Assembly: GCF_026342355.1 (NCBI RefSeq)
Contig: NZ_JAPEMV010000001.1
Span: forward strand, 1,426,001-1,490,000
Direction: 5' to 3'
From: Streptomyces sp. NBC_00249
Lineage (GTDB): Bacteria > Actinomycetota > Actinomycetes > Streptomycetales > Streptomycetaceae
Length of the DNA stretch: 64,000 bases
The notes beneath the pieces are model-generated. The model worked only from the letters and a program-made list of their open reading frames with translations, made no database searches and was not told where the DNA came from. The translations under genes were made by a program, and so were the position numbers. Of this stretch, positions 26,236 to 36,682 are shown one piece after another. The number at the start of each line of letters is the position of its first letter. Positions within the stretch are counted from its first letter, which is position 1.

Positions 26236-26868
26236 TCAGAGTGCGGCGCTCTCGCCCGCGCGGAGCCTGCTGTGGGGGGCGCCGCCCAGGCCGTCCAGGG
26301 CCGTGTCGTAGATGGGGCGGGCGATGTCCGACAGGTAGGCGTCGTGGATGTCGATCGCCCGGAGCGGCTTGACCTCGCGGACGTACTCGATCACCTCGGC
26401 GACCTTGTTCCAGGGCGCGTGCACCGGGAGCATCAGCGTCTCCACGGGGGCGTCCGGCACGGTCAGCGCGTCCCCCGGGTGGAAGAGGGAACCGTCGACG
26501 AGGAAGCCGACATTGGTGATCCGCGGGATGTCCGGGTGGATCACGGCGTGCAGTTCGCCGTGCACCTGGACCTCGAAGCCCGCCGCGGCGAAGGTGTCCC
26601 CGTGGCCCACCGTGTGCACCCGGCCCGGATAGGCGGCGGAGAGCTTCCCGGCGACGCTGCGCAGGGTCCACAGCTCGGCCGCCGGGTTCGCGTCGAGGGC
26701 GGCGCGCAGGCGGCCCTCCTCGAAGTGGTCCGGGTGCTCGTGCGTGACCAGCAGGGCGTCGGCCCCGAGGCCCGCGTCCGCTTCGCTGAAGGCGCCCGGG
26801 TCGATGACGAGCGTGCGCCCGTCCTTCTCCAACTGGACGCAGGAGTGCAGCCGTTTGGTGAGCTTCAT
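26236..26868 (-). CDS. MBL-fold metallo-hydrolase (UlaG-like)
   Basis: 210 residues. The metallo-beta-lactamase motif appears as TLVIDPGAF followed by VTHEHPDHFEEGRL near residue 42, then LFHPGDALT near 135 and AIDIHDAYLSD near 185. That set is the short RomA/UlaG-type subgroup. It is cytoplasmic. The substrate is not predictable from sequence. ATG 26866-26868 is used; a GTG three codons upstream is also in frame. Confidence 0.85.
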   Translation of the reverse strand: MKLTKRLHSCVQLEKDGRTLVIDPGAFSEADAGLGADALLVTHEHPDHFEEGRLRAALDANPAAELWTLRSVAGKLSAAYPGRVHTVGHGDTFAAAGFEVQVHGELHAVIHPDIPRITNVGFLVDGSLFHPGDALTVPDAPVETLMLPVHAPWNKVAEVIEYVREVKPLRAIDIHDAYLSDIARPIYDTALDGLGGAPHSRLRAGESAAL

Positions 26869-26896
26869 GGGGCCCACGATAGGGGGAAGAGACGGC

Positions 26897-27502
26897 CTAC
26901 GGGACCGTGGTGGAGACGACGTAGACGCGGGGGTTGGCCGGGTTGGTCAGGTCGACGGTGACGTCCCGGGCGGGGCGGGGTTCCTTCGCGTCCAGGCTGA
27001 TGCCGGCCCACTGGTGCTTCGGGCTCCAGCTCCAGCCCGCGACCTTGGCGTCGTGCGGGGAGATGGAGACGCCCGGGGTCAGCTCCCCGCGGCTGGTGCC
27101 GATGTCGGCGAGGAAGGTGTCGAGCTCCTCGGGGGTCGTCCCGAACTGCACGAACAGCCGGCTCGTGTGCCAGTTGTTGGTCTCCAGGTAGCCGACGAGG
27201 GAGGCCATCATCGGGATCGGGACCTCGTAGACGCTGCGCTGCACCCTGGAGGGCCAGCCCTCGCGCACCTTGACCGCGCCGATCTTCGAGGCCTTGTCGC
27301 GGCCGCTCTCGCGGCTCTGCTGGGCGGAGACGGCCAGGTAGCCCGCCGGGACGCCGACGAGCAGCAGGATGATGATCGCCGTGACCCAGCGGCGCCGGAC
27401 CGTCTGGCGGCGGCCCTGTCGGTCCTGCCCGCCGTCGTCGGCGGGCGGGGGGCCGCCCGCCCCGGGGGCGGAGGCCTGTCTGGGCAGGGAGGGCGGTGTC
27501 AC
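26897..27502 (-). CDS. Unknown single-span membrane protein at end of a sugar ABC/ROK operon
   Basis: 201 residues from GTG 27500-27502, which overlaps the stop of the ROK gene (GTGA). A disordered Pro/Gly-rich N-terminus of about 45 residues is followed by one membrane helix (VTAIIILLLVGVPAGYLAVS) and an extracytoplasmic alpha/beta domain (GYLETNNWHTSRLFVQFGTT, DTFLADIGTSRGEL, GWSWSPKHQWAGISL). I do not recognise this domain. Tight coupling to the transporter operon suggests a sensing or accessory role outside the membrane, which is inference only. Confidence 0.7.
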   Translation of the reverse strand: MTPPSLPRQASAPGAGGPPPADDGGQDRQGRRQTVRRRWVTAIIILLLVGVPAGYLAVSAQQSRESGRDKASKIGAVKVREGWPSRVQRSVYEVPIPMMASLVGYLETNNWHTSRLFVQFGTTPEELDTFLADIGTSRGELTPGVSISPHDAKVAGWSWSPKHQWAGISLDAKEPRPARDVTVDLTNPANPRVYVVSTTVP

Positions 27503-28670
27503 GGTCTGTCCTGGTTCTCGGGGTCCTTGGGGCTGGTGGAGCCGGCGCCGCGCCGGCCGAGCTGCGCGTAGCGCTCGTGCCGCTCCACCCGGCGGCGCGT
27601 CGCGCGGCGGAAGCGGCGGGCGACGAGCCGGGCCAGGTCGGCCGCGCCGACCATACCCGCCTCGGGGCCGAGCTGGGCCTTGGCGATCCGGGCCTCGGGG
27701 CGGTAGCCGCGGCCGGTGAGGTGGCGGCGGAAGGCGTCCCGGGCGGGGCCGATGAGGAGGTCGTCGGCGGCGCTGACGCCGCCGCCGATGACGAAGCAGG
27801 AGGGGTCGAGGGCGGCGGCGAGGTTGGCGATGCCGACGCCGAGCCACTGGCCGATGTCCTGGAGGAGCTCGACGCACATGGCGTCGCCCTCGCGGGCCAG
27901 CTCGGTGATCAGCGGGCCGGTGATCTCGGTGACGTTGCCGCCGACCCTGGCGATGATGTTGTACGCGACCGGGGAGTCGGCGGCGGCCAGCTCGCGGGCC
28001 TCGCGGACCAGGGCGTTGCCGGAGCTGTACTGCTCCCAGCAGCCGCGGTTGCCGCAGGGGCAGCGGTGCCCGCCGGGGACGACCTGCATGTGCCCGAACT
28101 CGCCGGCCACCCCGTAGCGGCCGCGCTTGACCTGGCCGCCCTCCAGGATGGCCCCGCCGATGCCGGTGCCCAGGGTGATCATGACGAGGTGGTCCTCGCC
28201 CCGGCCCGCGCCGAAGCGCCACTCGGCCCAGGCGGCGGTGTTGGCATCGTTGTCGACCATGACCGGGACCGCGAGCCGGGACTGCAGGGCGTCGCGCAGC
28301 GGCTCGTCGCGCCAGGCGAGGTGCGGGGCGAACAGCACGCGGGAGCGGTCGGCGTCGACCCAGCCGGCCGCGCCGATGCCCACCGCGTGCACGTCGTGCC
28401 GGTCGGAGAGGTCGAGCACCAGCTCGACGATGGTGTCCTCGACGACCTTGGGGCTCTTGGACTTGTCCGGGGTCTCGGTGCGGATCTTCTCCAGGATGAC
28501 CCCGTCCGCGTCGACGACGCCGGCCATGACCTTGGTGCCGCCGATGTCGATGCCCACGGTCGGCACGCGCGGGGCGGTCAGCAGCGACCGGCGCTCACGG
28601 GTCCCGACCGTCCGCAGGACGGTGCCCCGCGCCGCACCCCGGTGGGCGAGCGTGAAGTCCCGGTACGTAC

Positions 28671-28674
<4 letters not shown>
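27499..28674 (-). CDS. ROK-family sugar kinase
   Basis: 391 residues. There is a 37-residue N-terminal extension without an HTH, then the ATPase fold: [34 protein letters not shown] (catalytic Asp), [10 protein letters not shown] and the ROK zinc motif [12 protein letters not shown]. Lack of a DNA-binding domain argues for a kinase rather than a repressor. It probably phosphorylates the sugar imported by the ABC system encoded just upstream. The ATG overlaps the ATPase gene stop (ATGA). The 45-residue basic tail ([17 protein letters not shown]) is unusual for the family. Confidence 0.88.
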
Positions 28675-29554
<880 letters not shown>

Positions 29555-29558
<4 letters not shown>

Positions 29559-30589
29559 TTCGCCTCCGCCCGCTTGCGGACCCATGCGTTCAGGAGCGTG
29601 GCCAGGAGCAGCATCGCGCCGAGGAAGAACTTGAACCAGTCGGGGTTCCACTGGGCGTACACGATGCCGTTGCTGGTCATGCCGAAGATGAAGGCGCCCA
29701 CGGCCGAGCCGATCGCCGAGCCGTAGCCGCCGGTCATCAGGCAGCCGCCGATGACGGCCGCGATGATGTAGAGGAACTCGTTGCCGACCCCCTCCCCGGA
29801 CTGGACGACGTCGAAGGAGAAGAGGATGTGCTGCCCGGAGATCCAGGCGCACAGCGCGACGCCCATGTAGAGGCCGATACGGGTCTTCACCACGGGCACG
29901 CCGGTGGCGCGGGCCGCGTCGGCGCCGCCGCCCACCGCGAAGATCCAGTTCCCGGCGCGGGTGCGCAGCAGGATCCAGGTGGCGACGGCGACCAGGGCCA
30001 GCCACCACAGGATGGTGACCTTCAAGGTGACCGAGCCGATGTTCCACTGCGAGGCGAACAGCGCCCGGGCGGAGGAGAAGCCCTCCATGTCGGCGATCGA
30101 CTTGGTGGAGACGGAGCCGCTGATCAGCTTGGTGAAGCCGAGGTTCAGGCCGGTCAGCATCAGGAAGGTGCCGAGGGTGATGATGAAGCTCGGCAGCTTG
30201 GTGCGGGTCAGCATGAAGCCGTTGAAGAAGCCGATGGCCAGGGTGACCAGCAGCGACACCCCGACGCCTACCCATACGTTCGCGGTCATCTGGTAGCTGA
30301 ACATGGAGCTGAACAGCGCCGAGGTGGTGACCATGACGCCGGCGGACAGGTCGAACTCGCCGCCGATCATCAGCAGGGCGACCGGGACCGCCATGATCCC
30401 GATGGTGGAGGCCGAGTAGAGGACCGTGCTCAGGCTGGAGGTCCGCAGGAAGCTGTCCGCCGCGAAGGAGAAGAAGACGAAGACGGCGGCGGCGCCGACG
30501 ACCGCGCCCAGCTCGGGACGGCCGAGCAGCCGGCGGACCAGGGAGGCGGGCGCGAGCCGTTCGTCGGCGGGCGCGGTGGCGGTGCTCAT
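29555..30589 (-). CDS. Sugar ABC transporter permease (RbsC/XylH type)
   Basis: 344 residues and about 9-10 helices. BPD_transp_2 features are [58 protein letters not shown] and the C-terminal [18 protein letters not shown]. Forms a homodimeric channel for a pentose or related sugar. Coupled by ATGA to the binding-protein gene before it and by GTGA to the ATPase after it. Confidence 0.9.
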
Positions 30590-31596
30590 CGGGTGCCCCG
30601 CTTGATGTACTTCTCCAGCTGGGCGGCCTCGGCCCCGCTGACGATCTGCGGCCCGGTCAGCACCGGCCGGCCGCCGCCGAGGACGTCGGCGTTGTAGCGG
30701 TTGAGCCAAAGCAGGTCGACGGCCTCGTAGCCCTGGAGGTAGGGCTGCTGGTCGACGGCGAAGCCGAGGGCGCCGGACTTCAGGTCGCGGGCGACGGCCT
30801 CGTTGAGGTCGAAGGTGTCCACCTCGGCCTTGCTGCCGGCCGCGTCCTTCGCCTTGAGGGCGGTGGCCGCGAAGGGGGCGCCGAGGGTGACGATCGCGTC
30901 GACGGAGGGGTCCGCCTGGAGCTTGGCCTGGAGGGCGGCCTGCACGGAGGGCATGTTGGTGCCCTCGACGTAGAGGTTCTCCATGCTGCCGCCGAAGGCC
31001 TTCTTCGCCCCGGCGCAGCGCTGCTCGTGGCCCACGTTGCCCTGCTCGTGCAGGACGCAGACGGCCTTCCGCTTCCCGCGCTTGGTCAGCTCGGCGCCGA
31101 CGGCCTCGCCGGCGATGCCCTCGTCCTGGCCGATGTGGGTGAGCGCCCCGTACTCGGCCGACTGGGCGGATCCGGAGTTGACCGTGACGACCGGGATGCC
31201 CGCCTTGACGGCCTTGCCGATGACGTCCTTGAGGGCGTCGGGCTTGGCGAGGCTGACGATCAGCCCGTCGACCTTCTGGTCGATGGCGTTCTGCACGAAC
31301 TGTGCCTGCTGCTGGGCCTGGTCGTCGTGCGAGTAGACGAAGTTGATGTTGTCCTTCGCCGCGGCCTCCTTGGCACCCTTCTGGACGATGTCCCAGAAGG
31401 TGTCGCCGTCGCCCGCGTGCGTGACCATCGCGAAGGTCCAGCGCGGCGTGGACACGGCGGGCCGGCCCGCCTCCGCGGCCTTCGCCCGCTCCTCGGCACG
31501 CTTGCCGCCGGTGCTGCTGCAGCCCGCGAGGGAGGCTCCCAGTACCGCCGCGAGCACGGCGCCCACGACGCGTACCCCTGTCCGAACCCTAGCCAC
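30586..31596 (-). CDS. Sugar-binding lipoprotein of ABC transporter
   Basis: 336 residues. The signal peptide has lipobox SLAGC. The mature protein is periplasmic-binding type I (Peripla_BP_4): [65 protein letters not shown], and [15 protein letters not shown]. First gene of the five-gene operon. The motif set resembles ribose/inositol-type binding proteins. A myo-inositol or related polyol ligand is possible given the divergent Gfo/Idh/MocA dehydrogenase, but this is not proven. Confidence 0.9.
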   Translation of the reverse strand: MARVRTGVRVVGAVLAAVLGASLAGCSSTGGKRAEERAKAAEAGRPAVSTPRWTFAMVTHAGDGDTFWDIVQKGAKEAAAKDNINFVYSHDDQAQQQAQFVQNAIDQKVDGLIVSLAKPDALKDVIGKAVKAGIPVVTVNSGSAQSAEYGALTHIGQDEGIAGEAVGAELTKRGKRKAVCVLHEQGNVGHEQRCAGAKKAFGGSMENLYVEGTNMPSVQAALQAKLQADPSVDAIVTLGAPFAATALKAKDAAGSKAEVDTFDLNEAVARDLKSGALGFAVDQQPYLQGYEAVDLLWLNRYNADVLGGGRPVLTGPQIVSGAEAAQLEKYIKRGTR

Positions 31597-31715
31597 GTCC
31601 CCGTGCCGCCCTTCCCTCGTCCGTGTCGTCCGTCATCAATCGGTCATTCCGGTTCCAGCCGCCCAGTATCCGCCACAGTCGACCATGAAGGGTCATCGGG
31701 GCGTGCCCGGGCAGA

Positions 31716-31744
31716 TTGACAGGTCCCCCGTACGGGGTCACGTT
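31716..31744 (+). promoter_or_regulatory. Possible leaderless promoter of the Gfo/Idh/MocA gene
   Basis: TTGACA at 31716-31721 is 17 bp before CACGTT at 31739-31744. The ATG at 31751 would then be at or next to the transcription start. No Shine-Dalgarno precedes the ATG. The -35 is perfect and the -10 is weak, so confidence is moderate. Confidence 0.4.
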
Positions 31745-31750
31745 GAGTGC

Positions 31751-32755
31751 ATGCGCATCGGGCTCATCGGAACGGGCCGGATCGGCTCGTTCCACGCGGC
31801 CGCCCTGGCCCGCCACCCGGACGCCGGCTCGCTGCTGCTGGCCGACGCCGATCCCGGGCGGGCCGCGCGGCTCGCGGACCGGCTGGGGGCCACCGCCGCG
31901 CCCTCCGTGGACCAGGTCTTCAGCTGGGGCGTGGACGCGCTGGTCGTGGCCTGCTCGACGGAGGGGCACGCCGAGCTGGTCGTCCGGGCGGTGCGCGGCG
32001 GACTGCCGGTGTTCTGCGAGAAGCCGGTGGCTCCGGACCTGGAGCGCACCCTCGCGGTGCTGCGCGAGGTGGAGTCCGTCGGGGGGACCCTGCAGCTGGG
32101 CTTCATGCGCCGCTTCGACGCCGGCTGCCGCACCGCGCGGGAGCTGGTCCGCTCGGGGGCCCTGGGCCGGCTGCACACCGTACGGACCATGACGGCCGAC
32201 CCGGCTCCGCCGCCCGCCGCGTACCTGGCGACCTCGGGGGGCCTGTACCGGGACTGCCTGGTGCACGACTTCGACATGGTCCGCTGGGTGACCGGGCGCG
32301 AGGTCCGCGAGGTGTACGCGACCGGTTCGGACGCGGGGCCGCCGCGGTTCCGGGAGAACGGCGACGTCGACACGGCCGCGGCCGTCCTGACCCTGGACGA
32401 CGGGACGCTGGCGACCTGTACCGCCACCCGGTGCAACGGCGCCGGGTACGACGTACGGATGGAGCTCGCCGGGGAGCTGGACCAGGTGTCCTCCGGGCTG
32501 GACGACCGTACCCCCATCGCCTCCACCGAGCCGCACGGCCCGCCCCCGGCGAGCAAGCCGTGGTCCGGCTTCCTGGAGCGGTTCGCCCCCGCCTACGAGG
32601 CCGAGCTGGCGGCCTTCGTCCGGCTGGTGCGCGGCGAGGGCCCCAACCCGTGCGACGGCAGGGAGGGGCTGGCCGCCTTCCGGATCGCGGAGGCGTGCGA
32701 GTACTCGCGGCGGGAGCGGCGCCCGGTGCGGCTGGCGGAGCTCCCGGACCTCTAG
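31751..32755 (+). CDS. Gfo/Idh/MocA-family dehydrogenase (inositol-dehydrogenase-like)
   Basis: 334 residues. The Rossmann start is RIGLIGTGRIGSFHAAALA, the EKP motif is VFCEKPVAPDLERTL (catalytic Lys near 93), and the substrate-binding part has GGLYRDCLVHDFDMVRWVTG with the catalytic Asp/His pair. NAD(P)-dependent oxidation of a sugar or cyclitol. It is divergent from the sugar ABC/ROK operon, so it likely acts on the same imported substrate. It resembles IolG but could be another sugar dehydrogenase. Confidence 0.88.
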   Translation: MRIGLIGTGRIGSFHAAALARHPDAGSLLLADADPGRAARLADRLGATAAPSVDQVFSWGVDALVVACSTEGHAELVVRAVRGGLPVFCEKPVAPDLERTLAVLREVESVGGTLQLGFMRRFDAGCRTARELVRSGALGRLHTVRTMTADPAPPPAAYLATSGGLYRDCLVHDFDMVRWVTGREVREVYATGSDAGPPRFRENGDVDTAAAVLTLDDGTLATCTATRCNGAGYDVRMELAGELDQVSSGLDDRTPIASTEPHGPPPASKPWSGFLERFAPAYEAELAAFVRLVRGEGPNPCDGREGLAAFRIAEACEYSRRERRPVRLAELPDL

Positions 32756-32836
32756 GCGGGCCATGCGGGCCACCGTAGGTCGGGCGATCAAGCAGGCGGC
32801 AGGCGAATGTCGGCCAATCGGCGCGGGCCGGGCGGG

Positions 32837-33751
32837 TCAGCCCGCGGCGCGGCGGCCCCAGGCCGTGCCGGCCAGGACGAGGGCCGCGCCGGTCAGACCG
32901 AGGGCGCCGAGGTGCTCGCCGCCGATGGCGATGCCCGCGGCGGCCGCCCACAGCGGTTCGGTGCCCAGCAGCAGGCTGACGCGGGAGGGCGAGGTGCGGC
33001 GGACGGCCCACATCTGCACGAAGAAGGCGAAGAGGGTGCAGAAGACGGAGAGGAAGGCCAGCCCGGCCCATTCGGCGGGCCCGAAGTCCAGGGCCGCGGC
33101 CCAGGGCGAGGCTCCGGTGCCGGGCAGGGCGGCGAGGAGGGCGAAGAGCAGGACGGCGCTGCCGAGCTGGACGGTGGTCAGGGAGAGGGCGTCGGCGTCC
33201 TGGACGGCCTTGATCCGGGCCATCAGCAGGACGTGCAGGGTGCGGGCGAGGGCCGCGCCGAGGATCAGCAGGTCGCCGAGGCCGGGCGCACTGAACCCGG
33301 CGCCCTGGGTGAGCAGCACGACTCCGGCGACGGAGACGGCGGCCGCCCCGAGGAAGGCCGGGGAGGGGGCGGTGCGCCGGACGGCGGACTCGGCGAGCGG
33401 GGTGAAGATCATGGTCAGGCTGATGATCAGCCCGGCGTTGGTGGCGGAGGTGTGCACCACCCCGTAGGTCTCCAGCAGGAAGATCCCGCCGAGTACGAGG
33501 CCCAGTACCCCGGCGCCGCGCAGCTGGGCGGCGCTCAGCGCGCGCAGCCGCCGCCACCCGGCGAGGACGAGGACGGGCAGGACGAGCGCGAAGCGGACCA
33601 CGAGCACCGCGATGACGGTGTGCTGGGTGGTGATGCCCTTGGCGGCGAGGTAGCTGCCGCCCCAGACGACGGCGACGAGCAGGACGGGCAGGTCGGCCAG
33701 CCAGGCCCGGCGGGGGGCGAGGGCGGGCGCGGGGGCGGTGAGGGTCGACAC
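32837..33751 (-). CDS. EamA/DMT-family transporter
   Basis: 304 residues, ten predicted helices in two EamA repeats (LPVLLVAVVWGGSYLAAKGI in the first; LSVFCTLFAFFVQMWAVRR and SLLLGTEPLWAAAAGIAIGG in the second). Start is GTG 33749-33751. Drug/metabolite exporter by family; the substrate is not predictable. It is convergent with the dehydrogenase gene and stands alone. Confidence 0.88.
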   Translation of the reverse strand: MSTLTAPAPALAPRRAWLADLPVLLVAVVWGGSYLAAKGITTQHTVIAVLVVRFALVLPVLVLAGWRRLRALSAAQLRGAGVLGLVLGGIFLLETYGVVHTSATNAGLIISLTMIFTPLAESAVRRTAPSPAFLGAAAVSVAGVVLLTQGAGFSAPGLGDLLILGAALARTLHVLLMARIKAVQDADALSLTTVQLGSAVLLFALLAALPGTGASPWAAALDFGPAEWAGLAFLSVFCTLFAFFVQMWAVRRTSPSRVSLLLGTEPLWAAAAGIAIGGEHLGALGLTGAALVLAGTAWGRRAAG

Positions 33752-33888
33752 GCGGGCAACTCCGGCGGCGGGCAGGGGGTGGAGACGTCGGCGGCTCGCA
33801 CGGGTGCGGCCTCACCGTAGCGGAGCCGATCTTCCCCGTCGACCGCATTCCACCCCCTGACCTGGTACGGGAGCCGACCTGGGTGCGG

Positions 33889-34506
33889 TCAGTCCATGAA
33901 GGTGCCGAAGGAGGCGCGTCCGGCCAGCCGGTAGGTGTGGATCGCGATGCCGGAGCCCGTGGAGCGGGAGGCGGCCAGTTCGAAGGCGGTGGGCAGGGCG
34001 CCCGCCTCGAACAGCCGCTGTCCCGCGCCGAGGAGGACGGGGAAGACGAGCAGGTTGAGCTCCTCGACGAGGTCCCGCGCGAGCAGCCACCGGGCCAGCT
34101 GTCCGCTGCCGTGGACCTGGAGTTCCCCGTCGGTGGCGTCCTTGGCGCGGACGACCTCCGCCTGGAGCTGCTCGCCGTCCACCACGGTGGCGGGGCCCCA
34201 GGCCGCTTCCTTCAGGGTGGTGGAGGCGACGTACTTCGGCAGCCGGTTGAGCCGGCCCGCGACCGGGTCGGCCGGGTCGTCGTGCCCGGGCCAGTACGAG
34301 GCGAAGATCTCGTAGGTCCGCCGCCCCAGCAGGAAGGCTCCGGCGCGGCCGAACAGTTCGCCGATGAACTCCCCCATGCCCTCGTCGGCGTACGGCACGA
34401 CCCAGCCGCCGTAGGCGAACCCGCCGGTGGTGTCCTCCTCGGGGCCGCCGGGGGCCTGCATCACGCCGTCGAGGGTGAGGAAGGTGGTGAGGGTCAGCTT
34501 GCCCAT
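33889..34506 (-). CDS. Dihydrofolate reductase-like protein (RibD C-terminal domain)
   Basis: 205 residues. Starts MGKLTLTTFLTLDGVMQAPG and has FLLGRRTYEIFASYWPG and ELQVHGSGQLARWLLARDL, LLVFPVLLGAGQRLF, all typical of the stand-alone RibD_C group. NAD(P)H-dependent reductase of unknown substrate; it is not a housekeeping DHFR. ATG 34504-34506 follows GGAG. Divergent from the SDR gene, 174 bp apart. Confidence 0.85.
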   Translation of the reverse strand: MGKLTLTTFLTLDGVMQAPGGPEEDTTGGFAYGGWVVPYADEGMGEFIGELFGRAGAFLLGRRTYEIFASYWPGHDDPADPVAGRLNRLPKYVASTTLKEAAWGPATVVDGEQLQAEVVRAKDATDGELQVHGSGQLARWLLARDLVEELNLLVFPVLLGAGQRLFEAGALPTAFELAASRSTGSGIAIHTYRLAGRASFGTFMD

Positions 34507-34680
34507 GGCTCCGCGCTCCTTCGTCTTCGGCACCGGGTGTGCCTCGCACCGGTTCAGACTCGCGGGCCGCCCGGAACTCATCGGTGCGGCGCGCGTGAAC
34601 GCGGTGTCCGATTCCCGCCAGCGCCGGTGATCTCCGGGCGATTTCATTGAACTCGCAACCAAGCGACTCGGAGGAACAGC

Positions 34681-35415
34681 ATGAACGGCAACGCAGTGGC
34701 CCTGGTGACGGGTGGCAGCAGGGGCATCGGCGCGGCGACCGCGCTGCGGCTGGCGCGGGACGGGGCCGACGTCGCGATCACCTACGTCAGCGACGCGGCC
34801 GCGGCCGCCGAGGTGGTCGGCAAGGTCGAGGCGCTCGGCCGGCGCGGCCTGGCCGTACGGGCCGACGCGGGTGACGCGGAGCAGGCGGTGTCGGCGGTGG
34901 AGGAGACCGTGCGCGGCCTCGGGCGGATCGACGTCCTGGTCAACAACGCGGGCGCGGGCGTGCTCGGGCCGCTGGAGGGCCTGACCCTGGCCGACGTGGA
35001 CCGGGTCCTGGCGGTCAACGTGCGCGGCGCCTTCCTGGCCTCGCAGGCGGCGGCCGGGCGGATGGGCTCCGGAGGCCGGATCATCACCATCGGCACCTGT
35101 ATGACCCAGCGGGTCCCGGGCCCCGGCGGAACCCTGTACGCGACGAGCAAGGCGGCACTGACCGGCCTGACCAAGGCCCTCGCCCGGGAGCTCGGCGGGC
35201 GCGGGATCACCGCCAACCTCGTGCACCCGGGGCCGGTGGACACCGACATGAACCCGGCGGACGGTCCGTACGCGGGACCGCAGAGCGCGATGACGGCCCT
35301 CGGCCGCTTCGGCACCCCCGAGGAGGTGGCGGCCATGGTGGCCTTCCTCGCCGGGGCGGAGGCCGCGTACGTCACGGGCGCGGAGTTCTCGGTGGACGGC
35401 GGCCACGCGGCCTGA
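34681..35415 (+). CDS. Short-chain dehydrogenase/reductase
   Basis: 244 residues of classical SDR. Cofactor motif TGGSRGIG, DVLVNNAGAG, and active-site YATSK near residue 158. The residue that is usually Ser sits in ITIGTCMTQ, where Thr/Cys replaces the normal ISS pattern, so catalysis or substrate range may differ. The C-terminal VTGAEFSVDGGHAA is typical of FabG-like members. Strong ribosome site GGAGG 7 bases before ATG. Substrate unknown. Confidence 0.88.
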   Translation: MNGNAVALVTGGSRGIGAATALRLARDGADVAITYVSDAAAAAEVVGKVEALGRRGLAVRADAGDAEQAVSAVEETVRGLGRIDVLVNNAGAGVLGPLEGLTLADVDRVLAVNVRGAFLASQAAAGRMGSGGRIITIGTCMTQRVPGPGGTLYATSKAALTGLTKALARELGGRGITANLVHPGPVDTDMNPADGPYAGPQSAMTALGRFGTPEEVAAMVAFLAGAEAAYVTGAEFSVDGGHAA

Positions 35416-35457
35416 CCCGGCCCGACCCGGCCCGGCCCGGCCCGAACCCTGACACGC

Positions 35458-35491
35458 CTACGGGGCGCACCGCCCGCGGTGCGCCCCGTAG
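35458..35491. terminator. Strong bidirectional terminator
   Basis: A perfect 14-bp stem (arms 35458-35471 and 35478-35491, CTACGGGGCGCACC) closes a 6-base loop between the convergent SDR and allantoicase genes. Just before it, 35413-35447 is a low-complexity run of CCCGG/CCCGA repeats. Confidence 0.8.
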
Positions 35492-35552
35492 GACGGTGCT
35501 CGCGCCCCGGGGGTGTCGGCCCCCGGGGCGGTCTGCTGGAGGAGGAGCGGAC

Positions 35553-36680
35553 TCAGCCGCCCAGCTCCTGGTGACGGGCGGCGTGCGCGGCCGCGCCGGC
35601 CTCCGTCAGCGAGCCGTACAGGCGCAGCCGGGAGAAGCCGCCGTCCGGGAAGATGTCGATGCGCACGTGCGTACCGACGGCCGGGGCGTCGAGGATGAAG
35701 CGGTGGTTGGTGTCGGGCTGCAGGCGGGTGCGCGGCAGGAACTCCGCCCACTCGCCCTCCTCGCCGGTCTTGACGGACAGCGAGGCCCAGCCGGCCGAGT
35801 TGCCCTTGAGGTAGGCGGTGTCGATCTCGACGGCGCGGATCTCGGACTCGGCGACCAGCTCGTAGCGGATCCAGTCGTTGCCGTTGTCGCGGCGGCGGGC
35901 GGTCTCCCAGCCGTCGTCCATCTTGCGGGAGCGGCCCGGGTTGATGGTGTTGGTCGGCGGGGAGTAGAAGCGGTTGGAGGCGTCCTCGACGGAGCCGCCG
36001 TTCTCCAGGGCGACGACGTCGAAGGTGCCCAGCGCGGCGAGCCACTTCGGGTCGGGGCGGACCTCGCCGTAGACGCGGATGCGGGCGACGCCGCCGTCCG
36101 GGTGCTGGTTGAGGCGCAGGTGCGTGAAGCGCTGCTCCACGTCGACCGCGAAGCCGTTGGCCGCGTGGCCGCCGACGGTGGTGCGCTCGACGAGGGTCGT
36201 CCACTTGACGTCCTCGGAGAGCAGCTCCTCCGCCGTCGGGAAGCCCTCGACGGAGGCGGCCTGGACCGACACGGCCTGCGGCATGTTGCCGCGGAAGTGG
36301 GCGGTGTCGACGACGATGCCGCGGATGACGCCGGGGGCGCCGAGACGGATCAGGGCGAAGTCGTGGTCCTCGGGGGTCGGCCAGGGCTGCTCCGCGGACA
36401 CACCGCGGCGGCGGCGGGTCTCCCAGCCGTCCATGACCTTGCCCTTGTGCCCGAAGTGCTCGGGGTCGAAGTGCGGGGCCTCGGAGACGAGGAGGTTCTC
36501 GCGCTCGGCGAAGAACTCGTCGTTGGCGGCGATGACACCGGCGCCCAGCTCACGGGCGGCGAGGTTCGCGTACTGGGTGAAGGGGAACTCCGCGGTGCGG
36601 TAGTCCGCGTACGGGTCGCCGCCTCCGTACGGGTTCGCGTTACCGGTGAAAGAAGCCAGTTCAGTCGAACGCTGTGCCAC
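35553..36680 (-). CDS. alc: Allantoicase
   Basis: 375 residues, from GTG 36678-36680. Converts allantoate to ureidoglycolate and urea. The protein is two copies of a jelly-roll allantoicase domain: GKVMDGWETRRRR in repeat 1 and SRKMDDGWETARRRDNGNDW in repeat 2, with RLNQHPDGGVARIRVYGE and RIDIFPDGGFSRLRLYG as the matching ends. Directly follows allantoinase with 2 bp between them, so it is co-transcribed. Confidence 0.95.
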   Translation of the reverse strand: MAQRSTELASFTGNANPYGGGDPYADYRTAEFPFTQYANLAARELGAGVIAANDEFFAERENLLVSEAPHFDPEHFGHKGKVMDGWETRRRRGVSAEQPWPTPEDHDFALIRLGAPGVIRGIVVDTAHFRGNMPQAVSVQAASVEGFPTAEELLSEDVKWTTLVERTTVGGHAANGFAVDVEQRFTHLRLNQHPDGGVARIRVYGEVRPDPKWLAALGTFDVVALENGGSVEDASNRFYSPPTNTINPGRSRKMDDGWETARRRDNGNDWIRYELVAESEIRAVEIDTAYLKGNSAGWASLSVKTGEEGEWAEFLPRTRLQPDTNHRFILDAPAVGTHVRIDIFPDGGFSRLRLYGSLTEAGAAAHAARHQELGG

Positions 36681-36682
36681 TG

